64,000 bases of DNA from Bradyrhizobium sp. BTAi1 (GCF_000015165.1 NC_009485.1:4793501-4857500); one strand, 5' to 3'; positions 35,008 through 44,220 are shown, counted from the stretch's first letter. Notes: generated by a model not told the origin, from the letters alone. Numbers and translations are program-made.

Positions 35008-36558
35008 GTGGAACCGATCAACGCTCGATCGATGCTGGATGCTGCGGCCTCCGCCGCCACCATCGCCGTCGCCGGCCAGCCGGCGATTGAACGCCGGCGA
35101 CGCCTGTCGCCAGCCGCGCTGGCCGTCACCAATCAAAAGGTCCACCGCGCCTATTCCCCGATCGTGCTCGCCGGCTTCGTCCGGATTGCGGATTTCGTGC
35201 TGCTGAGCTTCGTCGGCAGCGCCGTCTATTTCGGTTACGTCGTTCCGATCAGCGGTTTCCATTGGGAGTATCTCGCTGCCATCGTCGGTATGGCGATCAG
35301 CGCGGTGATCTGCTTCCAGGCCGCCGACATCTATCAAATCCAGGTCTTTCGCGCCCAAGTGCGGCAAATGACCCGGATGATCTCCTCCTACTGCTTCGTC
35401 TTCCTGCTGTTCATCGGCCTGTCGTTTTTCGCCAAGCTCGGCAGCGAGGTCTCCCGCCTGTGGCTTGCGGCCTTCTTCTTCATCGGTCTTGGCGCGCTGA
35501 TCACAAGTCGCGTCGTTCTCGCCAACAGGATCCGCAGTTGGGCCAGGCAAGGTCGTCTCGACCGTCGAACCATCATCGTCGGCGCCGATCAGAGCGGCGA
35601 AGATCTCGTGCGCGCACTGAAACTGCAGAACGACTCCGAGATCGAAATCCTCGGCGTGTTCGACGACCGCAGCGATTCCAGGTCGCTCGACACCTGCGCA
35701 GGCGTCCCGAAGCTCGGCAAGGTCGACGACATCGTCGAATTCGCCCGACGCACGCGCGTCGACCTGGTGTTGTTCGCTTTGCCGATCTCGGCGGAGACCC
35801 GCATTCTCGACATGCTGAAGAAGCTGTGGGTTCTGCCTGTCGACATCCGCCTCTCGGCGCATACCAACAAGCTGCGTTTCCGTCCTCGCTCTTATTCCTA
35901 TCTCGGCGCGGTGCCGACGCTCGACGTCTTCGAGGCCCCGATCACCGATTGGGATCTGGTGATGAAGTGGCTGTTCGATCGGCTGGTCGGCGCGCTGATC
36001 CTGCTGCTGGCGCTCCCTGTGATGGCGCTGGTCGCACTGGCGATCAAGCTCGACAGCCCCGGTCCGGTGCTGTTTCGACAGAAACGCTTCGGCTTCAACA
36101 ATGAGCGCATCGACGTCTTCAAGTTCCGCTCGCTCTATCATCACCAGGCCGACCCCACTGCCTCCAAGGTCGTGACCAAGAACGATCCGCGCGTCACCCG
36201 CGTCGGCCGCTTCATCCGCAAGACCAGTCTCGACGAGCTGCCGCAGCTGTTCAACGTGGTATTCAAGGGCAATCTGTCGCTGGTCGGTCCGCGTCCGCAC
36301 GCCGTGCAGGGCAAGCTGCAGAACCGCTTGTTCGACGAAGCCGTCGACGGCTATTTCGCGCGCCACCGCGTCAAACCCGGGATCACCGGATGGGCGCAGA
36401 TCAATGGCTGGCGCGGCGAGATCGACAAGGAAGAAAAGATCCAGAAGCGCGTCGAGTTCGACCTCTATTATATCGAGAACTGGTCCGTTCTGCTCGACCT
36501 CTACATCCTGCTCAAGACGCCGCTTGCGCTGATGACCAAGAGCGAGAACGCCTATTGA
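35008..36558 (+). CDS. Undecaprenyl-phosphate sugar phosphotransferase (WcaJ/PssA-type)
   Basis: 516 aa. An N-terminal half with four transmembrane helices and a CoA-binding-like Rossmann domain (TIIVGADQSGEDLVRALKLQ) precedes the C-terminal bacterial sugar transferase domain. The latter shows the DxxK-type DRLVGALILLLALPVMALVALAIKLDSPGPVLFRQKRFGFNN, VTKNDPRVTRVGRFIRKTSLDELPQLFNVVFKGNLSLVGPRPH and GITGWAQINGWRGE. This enzyme starts repeat-unit synthesis by moving a hexose-1-phosphate to the lipid carrier. The GTG at 35008 is tentative; an ATG at 35032 would shorten it by eight residues. Confidence 0.93.
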   Translation: MEPINARSMLDAAASAATIAVAGQPAIERRRRLSPAALAVTNQKVHRAYSPIVLAGFVRIADFVLLSFVGSAVYFGYVVPISGFHWEYLAAIVGMAISAVICFQAADIYQIQVFRAQVRQMTRMISSYCFVFLLFIGLSFFAKLGSEVSRLWLAAFFFIGLGALITSRVVLANRIRSWARQGRLDRRTIIVGADQSGEDLVRALKLQNDSEIEILGVFDDRSDSRSLDTCAGVPKLGKVDDIVEFARRTRVDLVLFALPISAETRILDMLKKLWVLPVDIRLSAHTNKLRFRPRSYSYLGAVPTLDVFEAPITDWDLVMKWLFDRLVGALILLLALPVMALVALAIKLDSPGPVLFRQKRFGFNNERIDVFKFRSLYHHQADPTASKVVTKNDPRVTRVGRFIRKTSLDELPQLFNVVFKGNLSLVGPRPHAVQGKLQNRLFDEAVDGYFARHRVKPGITGWAQINGWRGEIDKEEKIQKRVEFDLYYIENWSVLLDLYILLKTPLALMTKSENAY

Positions 36559-36630
36559 TGCCAGGTCCCCGGCGCGGCCCACCTGCAAGGACCGGTCGCG
36601 CCAGGCGTTGCGTATGAGTGCGAGGTCCTG

Positions 36631-37902
36631 ATGGCCGAGGTGGCAGCCAGAGAGTTCGTGTCCCCGACGATCACCCCTCCGGGCGTCGTGGCGCTGCAGC
36701 GCGCGCTGGTGTGGCTGGTCGGCGCTGCCGGCGCCATCGTCTTCATCGAACCCAGCCCCTACGAGCTCGCGACGCTTGCCTCGGCGGCGGTCTTCATTGC
36801 CACCGGCATCCGGCTGCGCCTGGTCTTCCTGCCTCTCCTCCTGCTGCTGTTCCTCATCAATCTCGGTTACACGATCAGCGCCATTCCGCTGCTCGACGAC
36901 TCGAAGATCGCGAGCTGGATCGCCACCTCCTGGTACATGGCCGTCACCGCCATGCTCCTGGCCTTGGTGACATCCGACGATACCGGGGCGCGGCTCGATA
37001 TGCTTCGTCGCGGCCTGGTGATGGGCGGTGCCGTCGCCGCACTGGCCGGCGTCGCCGGCTATTTCCATCTGGTGCCCGGCGGCTACGATCTCCTCACTCT
37101 GTACGGCCGCGCCCGCGGCACCTTCAAGGATCCCAATGTGCTCGGCGCATTCCTCATCCTGCCGGCGCTGCTCGCGCTGCAGAATGTCGTCACGGCGCGC
37201 CTGGCCGCAACCTTGCGCGCCGGCTTCGCGCTCGGCGTGATGGCCCTGGCCATCCTGCTTGCCTTCTCGCGTGCGGCCTGGGGCGGACTGGTCCTCACCT
37301 CCGCCTTCATGCTCGCGCTGATGGTCCTGACCAGCACATCGTCGCGCGAGCGCTCCCGCATCATCGTCATGACGCTTGCCGCTGCTGTAATCGGCCTCAT
37401 GCTGATCGCGGTTCTGCTCTCCCTCGATTCAGTCGCCGACATGTTCAAGCAGCGGGCGAGCTTCGACCAGAGCTATGATGGCGGCCGGTTCGGTCGCTTC
37501 GGCCGCCACATCCTGGGGGCCGACATGGCGCTCGATCTGCCGTTCGGCATCGGGCCGCTGCAGTTTCACAACTACTTCCCCGAGGACACCCATAACTCCT
37601 ATCTGAACGCGTTCATGTCGGGCGGCTGGCTGTCGGGCATCTGCTATCCCGCCCTGGTCTTTACGACCGTCTTTCTCGGCTTCCGCTACCTCTTCGTACG
37701 CGTGCCCTGGCAGCGGACCTATATCGCGGTGTTCTCGGCGTTCCTCGGCACCGTCGGCGAAAGCTTCATCATCGATACCGACCATTGGCGGCATTTCTTC
37801 CTGATGCTGGGCACGATGTGGGGCATGATCGCCGCCGCACGCACCTACCAGGTCGAGACGGGCCGATCCGCCGGGATCGGCCCGCAGGGCGCACTCTCCT
37901 AA
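36631..37902 (+). CDS. O-antigen ligase / polysaccharide polymerase (Wzy-type) membrane protein
   Basis: 423 aa with ten or more hydrophobic helices. The family signature RGTFKDPNVLGAFLILPALL lies in the periplasmic loop near the middle, and EDTHNSYLNAFMSGGWLSG precedes the last helices, as in the O-antigen ligase/Wzy_C group. It should polymerise or ligate the polysaccharide made by the neighbouring genes. Its stop TAA overlaps the convergent reductase stop by 4 bp (37899-37902). No Wzx flippase is seen in the window. Confidence 0.85.
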   Translation: MAEVAAREFVSPTITPPGVVALQRALVWLVGAAGAIVFIEPSPYELATLASAAVFIATGIRLRLVFLPLLLLLFLINLGYTISAIPLLDDSKIASWIATSWYMAVTAMLLALVTSDDTGARLDMLRRGLVMGGAVAALAGVAGYFHLVPGGYDLLTLYGRARGTFKDPNVLGAFLILPALLALQNVVTARLAATLRAGFALGVMALAILLAFSRAAWGGLVLTSAFMLALMVLTSTSSRERSRIIVMTLAAAVIGLMLIAVLLSLDSVADMFKQRASFDQSYDGGRFGRFGRHILGADMALDLPFGIGPLQFHNYFPEDTHNSYLNAFMSGGWLSGICYPALVFTTVFLGFRYLFVRVPWQRTYIAVFSAFLGTVGESFIIDTDHWRHFFLMLGTMWGMIAAARTYQVETGRSAGIGPQGALS

Positions 37903-39077
37903 TCCTCCACCGTGAAGGTCAGGCCAGCATGGTCGACCAGCCGCTTGATCAGGCTGTCGCCCAGTGCTGCGCCCGGCGTCCAGAACCCGCCCTTGACGTT
38001 GGCGCCGTCGCGCAGCAGGCCGATCGCGCATTCTGAGATCATTTTCGAGGTCGAGCCGTAGCCAGGATCGCGGTCGCCCTTGACGGTTGCGCGGACCTGG
38101 CGGCCATCGGCCGCGATCGCGACAAACAACAGATTGTAGTAGCCCTTCTCACGCTCCTCCTTCGAGGGTCCCTCGCCCGGCTTCGGCGCATTCGGCCCGG
38201 TCTTCTCGGCGTTGGCGGCCATGACCTTCTTGGCATTGGCCTCGCCCTTCTCACCCGGGCCGGTCAGCACCATCTCGTCATAGACGAAGTCCTGGCCGTA
38301 CGGAAAGCCCATCAGCATATTGGAGCGGTGAACGTTGCGCGTATTGATCAGCGCCATCATGAACGGCGCCGTCCAGGACTGCAGATCCTCCTCATAGAGG
38401 GGCTTGTTGCCGGCCGGCTGCTTCGGACCCTTGAATCCCAGCGTCAGCGCGAACGCGTCTTTCAGGATCGATACCAGGCTGAGATCCTTGGCAACGGCGT
38501 CGAAGGTCGCCTTGGCGCTCGCAGCTGTGCCGCCCGACAGCGTGCCGCTCATGCCCCGCACCCGCCCCTTGACGCGCGCCGCGGTGGCGCCAAGCACCTT
38601 TTTCGCCTGCTGCTGCACGAAGTAGACGCCGAGCTCGAACGGCACGGAGTCGAAACCGCAGGAGAACATGATGCGGGCCCCGCTCTTCTCGGCGGCGGCC
38701 TGATGCTTGTCGATCATCTGCCGCATCCAGACCGGCTCGCCGCAAAGATCGACATAGTCGGTGCCGGTGTCAACGCAGGCGGCCACGAGCTCGTTGCCAT
38801 AGAATTGATAGGGTCCGACCGTGGTGAGCACCAGCTTGGTCTGCGCCACCATCGCCGCCAGCGAGGCGGGATCGGATGCGTCGGCCGCGATCAGCGGCGT
38901 ATCGGCGGGCGCGCCGATCTCATCGCGCACGGCCGCGAGCTTGTCGAGACTGCGGCCTGCCATTGCCCAGCACAGCGACGCATCGCCGCGATATTGCGTG
39001 GTGAGATATTCGGCGACGAGCTTGCCCGTGAAGCCCGTGGCGCCATAGACGATGAGGTCGAATTTGGGTGACGTCAT
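37899..39077 (-). CDS. Saccharopine-dehydrogenase-like / trans-acting enoyl reductase family protein
   Basis: 392 aa with an N-terminal Rossmann fold (DLIVYGATGFTGKLVAEYL) and the family pattern TVGPYQFYGNELVAACVDTGTDYVDLCGEP, then ARIMFSCGFDSVPFELGVYF. These proteins relate to trans-acting enoyl reductases of mycobacterial lipids and to saccharopine-reductase-like oxidoreductases, and they use NAD(P)H. The substrate is unknown. It lies inside the exopolysaccharide region on the opposite strand, and its last bases overlap the polymerase stop. Confidence 0.85.
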   Translation of the reverse strand: MTSPKFDLIVYGATGFTGKLVAEYLTTQYRGDASLCWAMAGRSLDKLAAVRDEIGAPADTPLIAADASDPASLAAMVAQTKLVLTTVGPYQFYGNELVAACVDTGTDYVDLCGEPVWMRQMIDKHQAAAEKSGARIMFSCGFDSVPFELGVYFVQQQAKKVLGATAARVKGRVRGMSGTLSGGTAASAKATFDAVAKDLSLVSILKDAFALTLGFKGPKQPAGNKPLYEEDLQSWTAPFMMALINTRNVHRSNMLMGFPYGQDFVYDEMVLTGPGEKGEANAKKVMAANAEKTGPNAPKPGEGPSKEEREKGYYNLLFVAIAADGRQVRATVKGDRDPGYGSTSKMISECAIGLLRDGANVKGGFWTPGAALGDSLIKRLVDHAGLTFTVED

Positions 39078-39114
39078 TCTTGTTCCCTGGAGATCAGCCG
39101 CAAATCAGTTGCTC

Positions 39115-39201
39115 CGTCATTGCGAGGAGCCCTTGCGACGAAGCAATCCAGACTGTCTCAGCGACAAGACTCTGGATTGCGTCGCTGCGCTCGCAATGAC
39201 G
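39115..39201. repeat. Palindromic intergenic repeat R1, copy c
   Basis: CGTCATTGCGAGGAGCCCTT at the left and CTGCGCTCGCAATGACG at the right, with CAATCCAGA...TCTGGATTG inside. It fills nearly the whole spacer between the reductase and the DUF169 gene. Confidence 0.9.
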
Positions 39202-39208
39202 ACACATG

Positions 39209-39994
39209 TCACTTCTTCCCATACGACACGCTCATTCCGGCGCGGACGTCGTTCTGGATGCCATAAGGCGCGATCGGATAGCGCAGGCCATTCTTCGCCA
39301 GCTGTTTCATGCCGGCGATCGCCTTGGCAAGATCCGCGGGCTTGAGCGCCATCAACATTTCTTCATCCGGCACGCCGCCATAGCGGCGCTCGGCGAAGCA
39401 TGGCAGCGAGAGGCTGGGCTCGCCGGTCTTCAGCGCGCGGCCCCAGGAATCGGCACAGGCCGTTTCGCCGACGACCCCCCATTCGAATTTCTTGTAGCCG
39501 ACATATTGGAGGCCGTTGATCAGGATGATCATCTGTCCCGGCGTCGCATACACAAGACAGATGTCCGGCGGATCGAGGCGGCCGCTCGACAGTGGGCTGA
39601 CCGCCATCGCCTGGTAACGGCCGAACGGCACGACGTCGAGCGCCTCCTGCCGCTTGCGTGCGTCCTCGGCCGTGCCGTGCCAGACGCCGACATAATTCTC
39701 GCCCTTGAGCCAGGTATCGTCCTGCGGTCCGAGCCCGATCACCGCGCGGCACTGCGCGCCAACGAGATCGTCGGCGGTGATTCCGACGGTCCAGCCGAGC
39801 CGCGCGGCCATGCTGACGATCTGATCGGTGGTGTGCACCGCATTGGGCCGGCGAATCTTCTCCACCGCTGCCATGTCCTCGACCCGGGCAAACATCTTGA
39901 TGCCGATCACCGTGGTCTTGAGACGCAGCAAGGCATTGAGGTCGGCGACCATTGCCGCCAGATCGAGCCGTTCGGAGATGTTGGGCTGTTGCAT
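39209..39994 (-). CDS. DUF169 family protein
   Basis: 261 aa. Family features: an N-terminal LNALLRLKTTVIGIKMFARVEDM, central LGWTVGITADDLVGAQCRAVIGLGP, and QMIILINGLQYVGYKKFEWGVVGETACADSWGRAL. The cysteines in GAQCRAV, ETACAD and LPCFAERR could bind a metal. The function of DUF169 is unknown. The same frame runs open far upstream to 43891, but that extension is antisense to real genes; the ATG at 39994 is the family start. Confidence 0.85.
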   Translation of the reverse strand: MQQPNISERLDLAAMVADLNALLRLKTTVIGIKMFARVEDMAAVEKIRRPNAVHTTDQIVSMAARLGWTVGITADDLVGAQCRAVIGLGPQDDTWLKGENYVGVWHGTAEDARKRQEALDVVPFGRYQAMAVSPLSSGRLDPPDICLVYATPGQMIILINGLQYVGYKKFEWGVVGETACADSWGRALKTGEPSLSLPCFAERRYGGVPDEEMLMALKPADLAKAIAGMKQLAKNGLRYPIAPYGIQNDVRAGMSVSYGKK

Positions 39995-40192
39995 GTGGCG
40001 CTCCCTCCCTGCCGCACCGTCTGGGCGCGCGGTGCTCCCTTGCAAGGTCTGTTTACGGGTCGAGGCGCTTGTTAGACGGTCGCAGGCGTCGAGGCCAGCC
40101 CCTCCCCGCCCCGCCCGCGCCCGGTCTTCCGGACCCTTCTCGATGTCTCGGGAATCACTTATGAATTTGTCTCGCTCGAACAGGAACATGCG

Positions 40193-42040
40193 ATGGGCCG
40201 CAGCGACCGGAAGCAAGGCGGCAAGAGCGTGGCAGGCGGCTCGGATGGCGTGCCCACCCTTTCGCCTGCCGCGCTGTACGAGGCCGGACTGCATCACCTC
40301 GGCGCAGGCCAGCTGCTCGATGCCCAGCTGTGCTGCCAGCAGGCGCTCGAGCTCGATCCCGGCCACGCCGACAGCCTCTATCTGATGGGCCTGATCTCGC
40401 TGCAGTCGCGGCAACACGATCACGCCGTGGCTTGGCTTTCGCAGGCCATCCGGCAGACGCCAAAGATCGACTATCTGACCAGCCTCGGCTTCACGCTCAA
40501 GCAGATGGGCCGGCTCGACGATGCGCTGGCGGTGTTCGACAAGGCCATTCAGCTCAAACCGGATGATGCCGAATTGTGGAAGCATCTCGGCGGCGTGCTC
40601 CTGGCGCTCGATCGCGGCGCCGAAGCATTGCTGAGTTACCAGCATGCGCTCTCGATTGATCCCGCTCACAAGGAGGCCGCGTTCCAGAGCGGACTGCTGC
40701 TGCACCAGCAGCAGCGCGACGCGGAGGCCGTCGAGGCGTTTACCGTCTGCCTCACGCAGCAGCCGAACGACCTGACGGCGCTGCAGATGCGCGCCAAATG
40801 CCTCCGCAAGCTGAACCGTTACCCGGACTATCTCGCCGATACAGAGCGCGCATCGACGCTCGCGCCGGCCGATCCGCTGGCCTGCAACAATGTCGGCGAC
40901 GCGCTTGTCTGTCTCGGCCGTCACGCAGAGGCGCTGAGCTGGTTCGACCGTGCGCTGAGCTTGCAGCCGGGCATGATCGAGGTGCTGCTCAACAAGGGCT
41001 TTGCGCTGTTGCAGCTGCGGCGCTTCGCCGACGCGGCCGACGTCTATCAGAAGATCCTTGCCATAGATCCTGGCAATGCCAAGGCCGCTTGGCAGCTCGC
41101 CCATGTCGAGTTGCAATGCGGCGACTACGTCTCCGGCTGGGCCCGGCGCGAGGCACGCTGGAACATGCCGGATTTCTCGCCCGAATATCCGCGTTTCGCC
41201 GCGCCGAAATGGCTCGGCAATGAGGACATCAGCGGCAAGACCATCCTCATCGAGGAGGACGAAGGCTTTGGCGACACCATTCAGTTTGCCCGCTACATCC
41301 CCCAGGTCGCGGCGCGCGGCGCCAAGGTCATCCTGGTGGTCCGCGAGGCGCTGCGGCCGCTGATGACGGGCATTGCAGGCGTCTCGCAATGTCTCGCCTT
41401 CAAGCCGGAGCTGCAGCGCCCGGCCTTCGACATGCATTGTCCGGTGATGAGCCTGCCGCTCGCCTTTGGAACCACGCTGGAGACCATCCCGCCCGCGACC
41501 TATTTGCCGCCGCCGCCGGCCGACCGTGTGTCGGCCTGGGAGCAGCGGCTGGGATCGCATCAACGGCTGCGGGTCGGCCTTGTCTGGTCCGGCAATCCGC
41601 ACCAGGGCAACGATCGTCACCGCTCGATGCCACTTTCGACGCTGCTGCCACTGCTGGATCTCGATGCCGATTTCATCAGCCTGCAGAAAGAGCCGCGGCC
41701 GGCAGACCAGGCCCTGCTGATTCAGCAGAGCCGTATCATCGACGTCAGTGGCGATCTGACCGACTTCGTCGAGACCGCCGCGCTGATCTCCTGCCTCGAC
41801 GTCGTCATCAGCGTTTGCACCAGCGTGGCCCACCTCGCCGCCACGCTGGGTCGTCCGACCTGGATCATGCTGCCCTACCTCGCCGACTGGCGATGGCTGC
41901 GTGATCGCGACGACAGCCCGTGGTACGGTAGCGCCCGGCTGTTCCACCAGGATGCAAGCTGCCGCTACGAGCCGGTCGTTGAGCGCGTGCGCGCCGAGCT
42001 GACGACCGCGATCGCCGGATTCGGGCCTCGAGCCGCCTAG
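40193..42040 (+). CDS. TPR-repeat protein with GT9-like glycosyltransferase C-terminus
   Basis: 615 aa. Residues about 25-300 hold roughly eight tetratricopeptide repeats (for example AYEAGLHHLGAGQLLDAQ type units, LDDALAVFDKAIQLKPDD, AEALSWFDRALSLQPG). The C-terminal part resembles ADP-heptose/GT9 proteins: ILIEEDEGFGDTIQFARYIPQVAARG, VGLVWSGNPHQGNDRHRS and VVISVCTSVAHLAATLGRPTW. It may glycosylate a surface protein or polysaccharide. It is the plus-strand neighbour of the YdcF-like gene, with the two stops overlapping over CTAG (42037-42040). Confidence 0.85.
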   Translation: MGRSDRKQGGKSVAGGSDGVPTLSPAALYEAGLHHLGAGQLLDAQLCCQQALELDPGHADSLYLMGLISLQSRQHDHAVAWLSQAIRQTPKIDYLTSLGFTLKQMGRLDDALAVFDKAIQLKPDDAELWKHLGGVLLALDRGAEALLSYQHALSIDPAHKEAAFQSGLLLHQQQRDAEAVEAFTVCLTQQPNDLTALQMRAKCLRKLNRYPDYLADTERASTLAPADPLACNNVGDALVCLGRHAEALSWFDRALSLQPGMIEVLLNKGFALLQLRRFADAADVYQKILAIDPGNAKAAWQLAHVELQCGDYVSGWARREARWNMPDFSPEYPRFAAPKWLGNEDISGKTILIEEDEGFGDTIQFARYIPQVAARGAKVILVVREALRPLMTGIAGVSQCLAFKPELQRPAFDMHCPVMSLPLAFGTTLETIPPATYLPPPPADRVSAWEQRLGSHQRLRVGLVWSGNPHQGNDRHRSMPLSTLLPLLDLDADFISLQKEPRPADQALLIQQSRIIDVSGDLTDFVETAALISCLDVVISVCTSVAHLAATLGRPTWIMLPYLADWRWLRDRDDSPWYGSARLFHQDASCRYEPVVERVRAELTTAIAGFGPRAA

Positions 42041-42825
42041 TTCGGCGCCGGGAACAGATCGTCGATCCGACCACGCAGGCGGTAGGCGACGAGCCCGACC
42101 CATTCGCGCACCGCAATGTCGGCGCGCCGCAGCCCCAGCAGCGAGACACCATCGACGTCGAGGACGCGGCCGACGCGCCAGTCCACCGGATAGGGTTCGA
42201 CCGGAAAACCCGCCTTTCGGAACAGCCCGACCGAGCGCGGCATGTGAAAGGCCGAGGTCACCAGCAACCAGCGCTCCCCCGGCTTCGGCGCGACCATGGC
42301 CTTGGAGAACACCGCGTTCTCGTAGGTGTTGCGCGACTCCCGCTCCAAGGTCAGCCGCTCCTTGGCGACGCCGAGGCTGAGCAGAATATCGGCGGCGACG
42401 TCGGCCTCCCTCGCGTCCGTCGAGATCAGGTTGGCGCTGCCGCCCGTGAACACGATGCGCGCATTCGGATAGCGCCGCGCCAGCGCGGCCGCCTGGATCA
42501 GCCGGTCGGCGCCGGCGACGGTCACCGGCATTCCATACATTATTGACAGATCGGGATCGACCGGCCCGCCCAGCACGATGATGCCGTCCGGCGCGCCCTT
42601 GGCTGGATCCCATTTCGGAAAGCGGCTCTCGAGCGGCGACAGCATCAGGCTGCCGAGCGGCGTCAATCCGAGCACGGCGAGCAGCAGCATCGCGGCCACA
42701 ACGAGCCTGCGGCCGAATACGGCGAATCGGGTCAGCATCAGGACGACGCCAAGCAGCCCGAGCACGATCATGAAATTGGTCGGCAACGCCAGCAGGCCGA
42801 GCGTCTTCGACAAGACAAAAAACAT
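42037..42825 (-). CDS. YdcF/ElyC-like (DUF218) membrane protein
   Basis: 262 aa with two N-terminal transmembrane helices (FVLSKTLGLLALPTNFMIVLGLLGVVL and VVAAMLLLAVLGLTPLG) and a periplasmic DUF218 domain with GIIVLGGPVDP, ARIVFTGGSANLIST, ESRNTYENAVFSK and LLVTSAFHMPRSVGLFRKAGF. ElyC/SanA-type proteins are needed for envelope integrity at the level of undecaprenyl-linked precursors. That fits the polysaccharide setting here. The ATG at 42825 was preferred over 42867 because the longer version adds an unlikely polar stretch. Confidence 0.87.
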   Translation of the reverse strand: MFFVLSKTLGLLALPTNFMIVLGLLGVVLMLTRFAVFGRRLVVAAMLLLAVLGLTPLGSLMLSPLESRFPKWDPAKGAPDGIIVLGGPVDPDLSIMYGMPVTVAGADRLIQAAALARRYPNARIVFTGGSANLISTDAREADVAADILLSLGVAKERLTLERESRNTYENAVFSKAMVAPKPGERWLLVTSAFHMPRSVGLFRKAGFPVEPYPVDWRVGRVLDVDGVSLLGLRRADIAVREWVGLVAYRLRGRIDDLFPAPN

Positions 42826-42955
42826 ACCAAGCTCCGGCGCGGAGTGAATCGCCGCTGCCGTCCTCATACACGACAGCCGCCATGCATCGCCATCTCTCTG
42901 CGGCGGCCGGCGGATGCGCTATGGTGAGCCCCGAACCGGCGCGAATGAGAGGATC

Positions 42956-43897
42956 ATGACGCATCATCATCTGCACGCGAGCCCCGAGACCTGCCATTGG
43001 GGCTTTTTCGAATCCCGGCTGAAGCCGGTGCTCACGATCGACAGCGGTGACGAGGTCACGATCGACACGATCAGCGGCGGGCCGGACGTGGTCCCCGACA
43101 GCAGCCAATTCTACGTCCCGCCGGAGCTGTTCGAGGTTCACGCCAGGAGCGAGCGCATGGTGCCCGGCCACATCCTGACCGGGCCGATCGCCGTCAAAGG
43201 CGCCGACGTCGGCGATGTGCTCGAGGTCGATATCCTGGACGTGCAGCTGCGCCAGGATTGGGGCTACAATTTCATCCGCCCGCTCGCCGGCACGCTGCCC
43301 GACGATTTCCGCGAGAGCCGACTGCTCAACATCCCGCTCGACAAGGGCCGGATGGTCGGCAAACTGCCATGGGGTCTGGAACTGCCGCTGGCGCCGTTCT
43401 TCGGCGTGATGGGCGTCGCGCCGCCGCCGGCCTGGGGTCGCATCACCTCGCTGATCCCGCGCGCCATGGGCGGCAATCTCGACAATAAGGAGCTCGGTGC
43501 GGGCGCCAAACTGTATCTGCCGGTGTTCGTGCCGGGCGCGCTGTTCTCCTGTGGCGACGGCCATGGCGTGCAGGGCGATGGCGAGGTCTGCGTGACCGCG
43601 ATCGAGACCGCGCTGCAGGGCCGCTTCCGTCTGACGGTCCGCAAGGACATCAAGCTCGACTATCCGCGCGGCGAGACCGCCACCCATTATATGACAATGG
43701 CGATGGACCCCGATCTCGACCAATGCGTGGTGCGGGCGCTGCGCGACATGATCGTGCTGCTGGGCGAGAAGCGCAATCTGTCGCGCGAGGACGCCTACAC
43801 GCTGTGCAGTCTCGCGGCCGACCTGCGCGTCACCCAGACGGTCAACGGCTCCAAGGGTATTCATTGCATGATCGCGAAGTCTGTCGTGCACGGGTGA
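42956..43897 (+). CDS. Acetamidase/formamidase family protein
   Basis: 313 aa of the FmdA/AmdA family, which hydrolyses formamide or acetamide to ammonia and acid. Signature regions are HWGFFESRLKPVLTIDSGDEVTIDTISGGPD, PGHILTGPIAVKGADVGDVLEVDIL, FFGVMGVAPP and the metal/active-site stretch GALFSCGDGHGVQGDGEVCVTAIET. The start MTHHHLHASPETCHWG is His-rich. The ATG at 42956 follows GAGAGGATC. It may be another nitrogen-release enzyme, but no sigma-54 motif is seen upstream. Confidence 0.9.
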   Translation: MTHHHLHASPETCHWGFFESRLKPVLTIDSGDEVTIDTISGGPDVVPDSSQFYVPPELFEVHARSERMVPGHILTGPIAVKGADVGDVLEVDILDVQLRQDWGYNFIRPLAGTLPDDFRESRLLNIPLDKGRMVGKLPWGLELPLAPFFGVMGVAPPPAWGRITSLIPRAMGGNLDNKELGAGAKLYLPVFVPGALFSCGDGHGVQGDGEVCVTAIETALQGRFRLTVRKDIKLDYPRGETATHYMTMAMDPDLDQCVVRALRDMIVLLGEKRNLSREDAYTLCSLAADLRVTQTVNGSKGIHCMIAKSVVHG

Positions 43898-43930
43898 GTG
43901 AAGAGTTCCAGGCTCGCGGGCGCACGCAGC

Positions 43931-44086
43931 TGTCGTCCCGGCCTTGAGCCGGGACCCATCGCCACCGGCGGGCGTGGTAACGCGAGATGGATGGACTTGC
44001 GCAAATCAATGGCTCCCTAGGGTTATGGACCCGGGGTCGGCGCCGCGCCGCCGCTGACTCGTCGCCCGTGGCCTGCCGGGACGACA
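43931..44086. repeat. Palindromic intergenic repeat of a further type (R3)
   Basis: TGTCGTCCCGGCCTTGAGCC at the left faces CTGCCGGGACGACA at the right, with a degenerate middle containing GGGTTATGGACCCGGGGTC. It lies just beyond the 3' half of element B. Confidence 0.6.
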
Positions 44087-44104
44087 ACGGAGAACGAGGC
44101 GGGA

Positions 44105-44220
44105 GCGGAGCAACTCAGGGCCGAGCGTGCGCGGCCCCGCGGCAGATGCTGCCCGGATGATGCTGCAGGTCTCGCCCCCTGAAAGGTCAGAGGGTGCAGG
44201 GAAGACCGAGCGTCTGCCGA
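44105..44220 (-). repeat. Element B, 3' half (after the group II intron)
   Basis: Read on the minus strand the first bases after the intron are TCGGC, then AGACGCTCGGTCTTCCC (44215-44199) and CTGCACCCTC. Copy A has AGGCATCCGGCCTTCCC and CTGCGCCCTC in the same place. The 17-nt arm pairs with the arm at 46156-46172 on the other side of the intron. The outer limit at about 44105 is approximate. Confidence 0.65.

Noticed and set aside
39209..43891. A continuous open minus-strand frame of 1,560 codons
   Set aside because: Only the last 261 codons form a real (DUF169) protein. The rest is antisense to the TPR and acetamidase genes and shows the composition of a high-GC shadow frame.
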